From NCBI GenBank assembly GCA_964393605.1, contig CAYMUL010000008.1, positions 62,001 through 126,000 of the forward strand: 64,000 nucleotides of DNA, written 5' to 3'. Shown one piece after another: positions 59,248 through 64,000 of the stretch. The position numbers were made by a program, and so were the translations under genes. Source of the DNA: CAYMUL01 sp964393605. Lineage in GTDB: Bacteria > Bacteroidota > Ignavibacteria > Ignavibacteriales > Ignavibacteriaceae. Position 1 is the first letter of the stretch, and every line of letters begins with the position of its first letter. The notes below the pieces were generated by a model. That model saw only the letters and a list, made by a program, of their open reading frames with translations, did not search any database and had not been told where the DNA came from.

Positions 59248-60111
59248 CTAATAAGTCCTGATATTATTTTTTTTGTAAATAATGATTTTTTTTTGCGTCA
59301 ATATCTGTATGAAATAGGCATTCCCTTTTGTATCACTTATTCGACTCTGTGGATAAGGATCGAACGAGAGTCCTTCTATATCGGGATTATCAACAGTCAA
59401 CTTGTATTGAAAAACATTAAACGGTGTGTTTGCACTTAAATAGCCGTCAGAGACTGAAATAGAGACAACTTCATTAACAGTTTTTATAATTTTTATTCCC
59501 GTACCGAATGAGTTGAAAATCTTAATGTTATTTTGATCAAGAATGTAAATGTTGTTATCTGTGTCGATAGCGATGTCGGTTGGAAAATCTAATCCAAATC
59601 TGCCATACTCAAATCCGCCGAAGTTCATCGCATAATCGCCGATGGAATTGAATTTCACGACTCTCTTGTTTTCCGAATCGAGTACGAATAAATCGCCTTG
59701 TGATGATTGCACAACTCCCATTGGAAAACCGAATCGTTTTGATTCGTCATTATCATCGCGTGTGTAAAGCGTGCCGATGTAATTTAAGTTTTTATCATAT
59801 CGCTGGATTCGGTGATTGTTATAATCCGTTACCCAAATGTTAAGCGGGTCTGCAAAAACATTTATCGGTTTATCGAATGTTTCATTTCCCCAGCCGTAGC
59901 CGCCGATTCTTTTCTTTTCGAGATTGTCTTCAAACAAAATAACTTCGTTCGTTAGGTCGTCGGTAACAACAAATTTTTCTTTGCTTAAGAAATAAAAACT
60001 TCTCGCGGAGGAAAAATTTCCGATTTCACTTACCAATCCAAAAGTTTGTGCAAACATTGAAAGAGGGAAGCACAACATCGAAATAGTTAATATTAACTTC
60101 TTAAAAATCAT
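59248..60111 (-). CDS. Exported NHL/6-bladed beta-propeller protein
   Basis: 287 residues with a signal peptide ending MFAQ. Blade repeats include NIWVTDYNNHRIQRYDKN, DLFVLDSENKRVVKFNSIG and NIYILDQNNIKIFNSFG, each with the NHL-type D-x-x-N-x-R. Propellers of this kind are binding scaffolds at the cell surface or in the periplasm. It is the first gene of the minus-strand operon with the DUF2085-like and small membrane proteins. No ligand is known. Confidence 0.78.
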   Translation of the reverse strand: MIFKKLILTISMLCFPLSMFAQTFGLVSEIGNFSSARSFYFLSKEKFVVTDDLTNEVILFEDNLEKKRIGGYGWGNETFDKPINVFADPLNIWVTDYNNHRIQRYDKNLNYIGTLYTRDDNDESKRFGFPMGVVQSSQGDLFVLDSENKRVVKFNSIGDYAMNFGGFEYGRFGLDFPTDIAIDTDNNIYILDQNNIKIFNSFGTGIKIIKTVNEVVSISVSDGYLSANTPFNVFQYKLTVDNPDIEGLSFDPYPQSRISDTKGNAYFIQILTQKKIIIYKKNNIRTY

Positions 60112-60200
60112 AACACAATTTAATTAAAATGATTTATTATCTCCGTTTGATATGCGAACTCGAATTCCTAAATTTGCACAAGAGGTTTAAACTTCTTCAC

Positions 60201-60273
60201 TGCCCTGTGGTGTAATTGGCAACACGTCTGACTCTGGATCAGAAAAGTCTAGGTTCGACCCCTAGCAGGGCAG
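60201..60273 (+). tRNA. tRNA-Gln (CTG)
   Basis: 73 nt. The acceptor TGCCCTG pairs with CAGGGCA, the anticodon stem TCTGA/TCAGA encloses CTCTGGA with anticodon CTG (reads CAG), and the T arm contains GGTTCGACC. CCA is not encoded (GCG follows). It lies between two minus-strand genes, in opposite orientation. Confidence 0.95.
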
Positions 60274-60278
60274 CGAAT

Positions 60279-61391
60279 TTATTTTTTTAGTAGCGAAAAT
60301 ATTTTCTTCCCGATATCATTAATCGCATAAGTTCCCGAAAAAATTTCACTTCCAGGTCCATAAGCAAAAACACTCACCGTTCCCGCCGTGTGATTGCCGC
60401 TTAAAAATTCAAGCTGAAGATTTGTACCATCGAGATTTCCCTCCATGATTGCCATACCTCCCGTTTCATGATCGGCGGTAATAATAACAAGCGTTTCGCC
60501 ATCTTCTTTTGCAAAATTAAAAACAGTTTGTATCGCTTTCGTAAAATCATCCATCTCTGAAAGAAGATAAACTGCATCAGTATCGTGACCCGCCCAATCG
60601 ATTTGCGAGCCTTCAATCATTAGCAGAAATCTTTTTTCATCGCGGTTAAGATTTTCAATTGCGATTGCGCAGAGTTCATCCAAACCATAATTTCGTTGTG
60701 ATGCCTTTGGCAATCCTTCACGTTCGAGAAGTCCAACTATTTTTTTTGCATTTCTGTTTTGCTTCAATTCTTCCAGCGAATTAACAACGATATAATTTTT
60801 TTGTTTGAGATCGGAAATCAAATTCATTCCATCGCTTCTTGTCCCGCGCAAATTTGTCGGAAGAAATTTATCATAACCGCCGGCAATTGCAATATCCACA
60901 TTCGCATTTGTGAATTGAACGGCTAATGAATCTTCATACTTTCGATGCGAAACGTGTCCATAAAATGCGGCGGGTGTGGCATTTGTTAATCTGCTTGTTA
61001 CAACAATACCCGTTGACATATCAACACTTTGCGCATGATCGAAAACTGTCGGTAAGTTTTCACTTTTGGGAGAAACCGAGATTGCTTCATAGTTCACTAA
61101 TTCGCCTGTTGCAATCGCGGCAGCACCGGCGGCGGAATCGGTGATAAGTTTATCCGCACAAGTTGTAACACTCAAACCTGTTACGGGAAAAGCAAAGAGA
61201 GGGTGCATCTTATCCTTTAATAATGCGGTTGAAACGTAGTTGTGCCCCATTCCGTCGCCAATCATTAAAATAATATTTTTTGGTTTTGATTGCGCATTCG
61301 CCTCCGAAAAATTCAAAGCAAATAACAGAATTGAGCAGATAAATGTTGAAACAAAAATCGTATGAAGTTTTAAGGGAAAAGACATTCGCAT
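60279..61391 (-). CDS. Exported alkaline phosphatase (PhoA superfamily)
   Basis: 370 residues with a signal peptide ending ANAQ. Metal and nucleophile motifs are ILMIGDGMGHNYV and LITDSAAGAAAIATGE (Ser after Asp as nucleophile, as in PhoA; PafA-type enzymes use Thr). IEGSQIDWAGHDTDA, VIITADHETGG and the late GNHTAGTVSVFAYGPGS complete the zinc sites. It hydrolyses phosphate monoesters in the periplasm. The stop is 5 bases past tRNA-Gln. A hairpin or Pho-box was not recognised upstream. Confidence 0.93.
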   Translation of the reverse strand: MRMSFPLKLHTIFVSTFICSILLFALNFSEANAQSKPKNIILMIGDGMGHNYVSTALLKDKMHPLFAFPVTGLSVTTCADKLITDSAAGAAAIATGELVNYEAISVSPKSENLPTVFDHAQSVDMSTGIVVTSRLTNATPAAFYGHVSHRKYEDSLAVQFTNANVDIAIAGGYDKFLPTNLRGTRSDGMNLISDLKQKNYIVVNSLEELKQNRNAKKIVGLLEREGLPKASQRNYGLDELCAIAIENLNRDEKRFLLMIEGSQIDWAGHDTDAVYLLSEMDDFTKAIQTVFNFAKEDGETLVIITADHETGGMAIMEGNLDGTNLQLEFLSGNHTAGTVSVFAYGPGSEIFSGTYAINDIGKKIFSLLKK

Positions 61392-61449
61392 CCTTACATA
61401 AATAATTCTTAAAAAGTTTTTTAGAAAATATTAAATCCATTAGAAAATT

Positions 61450-62730
61450 GTGTTAATATATTTTTATTTTTGTTTTAAAAAGAAATTGGAAAAGAAAAAT
61501 AGTTTGGAAATTGAAAGCGCATCATCGGTGATAATTCCTGATAAGTTAAAGAAGAAGTTGAGGGATAGAAACATCCATACTTTTGTGAGCGATGGAATCT
61601 GTTTTCTGCTGACCGAGTATCCTCACCTCGATGCATATATGGTTGATGGAGAGCATCAAATGTGGTTTCCGGTTTTTCCGAAAATAAATTTTCGTACACG
61701 CAAAGCTGATTTTTTAAATTCAAATTCAAGTAGCGTTTGGCATTCCAATTCTGCCGATGAAGAAAAAATAAATTCGGTTATAAATTCAATTCCGGTTGTA
61801 ATAAGAAATGAAATAAAAAAGTTTAAAGATTCTCATTGGGAGTTCGCACTGGCGGCTGTCAAAGGAAAAATCTATTTCGAAAAACTTTTAACGACTAATC
61901 CCGCACTAACCTATATCATTGTTAATCTTGATAAGCTCAATCCTGCATATTCACCTTTTTCCGTGCTTGATTATACTGAAGCAATGGTTTTGAAAAAGCA
62001 GAAGAAGATTCTTTCTCATGCGGGATTCGAAGTTTCAGACTCATTCGTAAAATTAATATCTGAAATCACAAGCGAATTTTGTACAATTCAAAACTTTGAA
62101 CGACTAAAATTTATTGTCAATCATAAGACGGAAGAATATCTATGGATTGCCGAATTCATTCTTCAAACGAAAATTATTCCGAAAAACTTCGACATATTAT
62201 TCAGGATGAATTCATACTCATTTCATTTTTTAAGTGCAAAAACAAAAAAGCAAATATTGCAGTCAGTTGAAAAAATTACAGCCTTGCAAAAATTCTCAAG
62301 AAACATTCTGCGGATGAGAAGTTTGCGAATGAAACCTCACACTTTAAAAAGTATCAAAAATCTTGATGAGCTAAACCAAAGAATGGAAACTGAGATTGAG
62401 TACATTGAAACAAATGTGAACCGTCTGCCAGCCGCGCCGTTCGCGGATGCAGATTATATTACGAGTATCAAAACCATAACTGAATTAAATGAATGGAGCG
62501 CACGACAAAAAAATTGTGTTAACACTTATTCAAATAAGATAAAAAATTTAGAAACAGCGATTTACAAAATCGAATATCCCGGTGAAGAAGCAACACTTGA
62601 ATTAAAAATAAGAGGGAATCAGATAACTATCGGCGATTTAAAGGCAAAAGCAAATATGCCCGTAAGCAAAAATCTAATAAACTTTGTAATGCAGTGGTTT
62701 GAGAGGGAGATTGTAAAAATGAATAGTTGA
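61450..62730 (+). CDS. PcfJ-like domain protein
   Basis: 426 residues from GTG 61450; a later TTG at 61486 is also possible, so the N-terminus is uncertain. The middle is helical (about 140-330). The C-terminal part resembles PcfJ: WSARQKNCVNTYSNKI, then AIYKIEYPGEEATLELKIRGNQITIGDLKAKANMPV (in pieces). PcfJ-like proteins are known from conjugative plasmids and mobile regions, with no settled biochemical role. It stands alone, next to the tRNA fragment that looks like an element boundary. Confidence 0.65.
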   Translation: MLIYFYFCFKKKLEKKNSLEIESASSVIIPDKLKKKLRDRNIHTFVSDGICFLLTEYPHLDAYMVDGEHQMWFPVFPKINFRTRKADFLNSNSSSVWHSNSADEEKINSVINSIPVVIRNEIKKFKDSHWEFALAAVKGKIYFEKLLTTNPALTYIIVNLDKLNPAYSPFSVLDYTEAMVLKKQKKILSHAGFEVSDSFVKLISEITSEFCTIQNFERLKFIVNHKTEEYLWIAEFILQTKIIPKNFDILFRMNSYSFHFLSAKTKKQILQSVEKITALQKFSRNILRMRSLRMKPHTLKSIKNLDELNQRMETEIEYIETNVNRLPAAPFADADYITSIKTITELNEWSARQKNCVNTYSNKIKNLETAIYKIEYPGEEATLELKIRGNQITIGDLKAKANMPVSKNLINFVMQWFEREIVKMNS

Positions 62731-62749
62731 TTAATTAACTCGTGAACCG

Positions 62750-62789
62750 ATGACTACTATTATAGTCAAATGACTGGAATTGTAGTCGA
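62750..62789. repeat. Tandem pair of 20-base palindrome-like units
   Basis: The two adjacent 20-base units read ATGACTACTATTATAGTCAA and ATGACTGGAATTGTAGTCGA. Each begins GACT and ends AGTC, giving a weak palindrome, and their centres are 20 bases apart, about two helical turns. They lie 19 bases after the PcfJ-like stop and face no gene closely. They may be a leftover operator. Confidence 0.45.
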
Positions 62790-62870
62790 TGGATGAGACT
62801 AAAACCGAAATTTTGTAATATCTCCCTCATTTCTAACGCCAGTTTCATTGTTGCAACACTGATTTGATTT

Positions 62871-62910
62871 AAAATAGAAAAACCTCGAAATCGGGATGAA
62901 AACGAGGTTT
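62871..62910 (-). terminator. Rho-independent terminator downstream of the tRNA fragment
   Basis: On the minus strand AAACCTCG and CGAGGTTT (plus-strand 62880-62887 and 62903-62910) form an 8-pair stem, followed by a T-rich tail read from the A-rich 62871-62880. It begins 2 bases after the CCA of the tRNA fragment, as expected for the original downstream flank of a tRNA gene. Confidence 0.75.
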
Positions 62911-62912
62911 AG

Positions 62913-62961
62913 TGGTGGGCGCTGAAGGACTTGAACCTCCGACCCGCTGATTATGAGTCAG
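62913..62961 (-). pseudogene. 3' half of a CAU-anticodon tRNA (Met/Ile2), probable attachment site
   Basis: Read on the minus strand, 49 bases form the complete anticodon arm (CTGACTCATAATCAG), variable loop, T arm (GGAGG-TTCAAGT-CCTTC), the 3' acceptor strand and CCA. The D arm and 5' acceptor strand are missing; the sequence that should hold them is unrelated AT-rich DNA. Such 3' remnants form when an element integrates into a tRNA gene and the intact copy stays at the other end. The element would lie to the right. Confidence 0.7.
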
Positions 62962-63156
62962 TGGGGAAGTTCTAATATTTGAAAAATTTCTAAACATTTT
63001 TTATTAGTCCTTACTTTTTTCCTTACCAAGCTTTTTTGGTTTGTGGTGAATAAATATTTTTTGTGAATTGAAAATGTGAATCGTCATTGCAAACATAAGT
63101 AAATTTTTTTTAAGTTAAAAAGTTCACTCCGCTTTGACGGAGTGAACGTATTATGA

Positions 63157-64000
63157 TTATGCCGCGGGTGAATATTGTTGAACGAATGAAAGTTTATCTT
63201 CGATTGGCTCAAGCGCGCTAAATAATTCTTGCAACAACTGACGCAAATGATTCAATTGAATGTGATCAAGTTTTTCAATTTCAGTTTGTGAAGTAGTGCC
63301 GAATATTTTTTCAATGATAAGTGTTTTAAGTTGCTTATCTGCTTTACTTCGCGCATCTCCTAAACCGAATTTATCAAACAGAGCTGAAATTTTTTCAACT
63401 TCAATTTTTCTTTGCAGTTGTTTTTCAAAAAATGCTTTGTCTGTGGGAATAAAATTCTCGGCAGATTCGGAAGCGATTTCACCGACAGGTAGACCTTGAA
63501 TGAAATTTATAACCGGTTTGAATTCTTTAAATGAGGGCATTAAAAAGATTTTACCGTTTATCTGATCGCTTCTATCTTTTAAGATATAAGCAAAAATTTC
63601 TTTAACGGGTTTTCCATCTTTGTAAATATCATCGGAAGTCATCCAAACATTAAGATCAGTTTCGTAAGGAGTTTCTCCGGCAATTTTCATTTTGAAACCG
63701 GATTTAACAAAAGAACCTTTTTCGGTTACGTTACCATTTTCGTCTTTTGTATCATCTTCCTTTTCATACTCAAAACCGCCGCGACCGGTGAAAACAATAT
63801 TTCCTTCAGTGTTGACGAACTTCTCGGAAAATTCTTCATTCCAAAGGGGGAGTATTTTTCCCCAATCTTGAAGCGTCATAAATTTTTTATGATTCGCTTC
63901 GCGATAATCTCGGATGTATCGATAATAAATTTTAGTTAAAGAATCGATGAAGAGAAAAGAGACTTCATTTGATTGCAGAAATTTAAAAGCCTCTTGAACA
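63157..64000 (-). CDS. RecA-like P-loop ATPase of phage/mobile type (5' part outside window)
   Basis: The frame is open to the right edge, giving about 281 residues of the C-terminal part. The first complete in-frame Met is at 63879, but reading continues upstream through VSFLFIDSLTKIYYRYIRDYREANHKKF (in two parts), which holds a Walker B-like LFIDSLT. Walker A would lie outside the window. The rest (MTLQDWGKILPLWNEEF, YETDLNVWMTSDDIY) resembles phage single-strand annealing or nucleotide-binding ATPases of the Sak4/AAA type. Its position beside a tRNA fragment supports membership of an integrated element. Confidence 0.6.
   Translation of the reverse strand, partial: VQEAFKFLQSNEVSFLFIDSLTKIYYRYIRDYREANHKKFMTLQDWGKILPLWNEEFSEKFVNTEGNIVFTGRGGFEYEKEDDTKDENGNVTEKGSFVKSGFKMKIAGETPYETDLNVWMTSDDIYKDGKPVKEIFAYILKDRSDQINGKIFLMPSFKEFKPVINFIQGLPVGEIASESAENFIPTDKAFFEKQLQRKIEVEKISALFDKFGLGDARSKADKQLKTLIIEKIFGTTSQTEIEKLDHIQLNHLRQLLQELFSALEPIEDKLSFVQQYSPAA

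Larger units (their letters stand above)
62731..63156. other. Non-coding 426-base gap
   Basis: Between the PcfJ-like gene and the truncated ATPase gene this stretch holds, left to right, a tandem 20-base repeat (62750-62789), an A/T-rich spacer, a terminator reading leftward (62871-62910) and the tRNA 3' fragment (62913-62961). The last 190 bases are AT-rich with no recognised signal. No gene of useful length is present. Confidence 0.7.

Noticed and set aside
62913..63000. A complete tRNA gene on the minus strand
   Set aside because: The anticodon arm, T arm and CCA are present, but no D arm or 5' acceptor strand can be found upstream; an intron in the loop is excluded because the anticodon arm is intact.
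1..64000. CRISPR array
   Set aside because: No series of regularly spaced identical repeats was seen, and no cas-like protein is encoded.

Overview
The window looks like a chromosomal segment from a Gram-negative, AT-rich bacterium of the Bacteroidota/Chlorobiota/Ignavibacteriota group. An Ignavibacteria-like organism fits best. The evidence is a secreted protein with a type IX secretion C-terminal signal (QNFPNPFNPSTTIRYSI), a TonB-type receptor with an N-terminal carboxypeptidase-like domain, an LPS-precursor phosphatase (KdsC), an HU-CCDC81/SPOR membrane protein, and a sepiapterin-reductase-like SDR of the kind known from Chlorobium. Genes are tightly packed, and ATGA or TGATG overlaps are common.

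Layout. 1-2963 (minus): a compact cassette of a PqqD-like peptide-binding protein, a CarB-type ATP-grasp ligase, a fold-III PLP decarboxylase and a urea-transporter homologue cut by the window edge. The decarboxylase has an N-terminal tail resembling the leader motif bound by PqqD-like domains. 3017-9927: a T9SS cargo protein, then surface-polysaccharide genes (kdsC, rfbB, an SLBB export protein, a sugar N-acetyltransferase) with a transglutaminase-like protein and an outer-membrane protein. 10160-15710: a secreted PHP-domain protein, then proline dehydrogenase, a HOGA-like aldolase and an S37 peptidase. With pruA at 22586 they suggest peptide-derived proline/hydroxyproline breakdown. 15936-28994: a TonB-type receptor, aroE, a TPR protein, sucC, pruA, a large hybrid histidine kinase and a lone DNA methyltransferase. 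29037-35248: SRP RNA, a DUF4143-type ATPase behind a paired palindrome, a sugar ABC transporter whose binding protein is fused to the permease, murB and a DUF4160/DUF2442 pair.

35245-44288 is the best-integrated region. Lrp-hppD-hmgA-aminotransferase-fah (minus) diverges from phenylalanine hydroxylase, two peroxiredoxins, a rhodanese, PTPS, folE and a sepiapterin-reductase-like SDR (plus). The pterin genes would make the tetrahydrobiopterin that the hydroxylase needs, and the minus-strand genes would degrade the tyrosine formed. Maleylacetoacetate isomerase and the pterin-recycling enzymes were not found in the window.

44342-46611 is an ECF sigma/anti-sigma/Spy-like envelope-stress module. 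46673-58027 holds tRNA-Leu, TPR proteins, a fused phytol-kinase/DUF92 protein and a Tol/Ton-like envelope operon. 57999-62730 holds a four-gene minus operon, tRNA-Gln, alkaline phosphatase and a PcfJ-like protein. At 62913-62961 lies an orphan 3' half of a CAU-anticodon tRNA, still followed by its terminator. To its right is a truncated RecA-like ATPase gene of phage type. This looks like one end of an integrated element that continues past the window.

Two copies of a three-hairpin repeat (3901 and 9995) and one inverted-repeat element (15779) are further mobile or structured DNA. No CRISPR array, insertion-sequence transposase or rRNA was seen.
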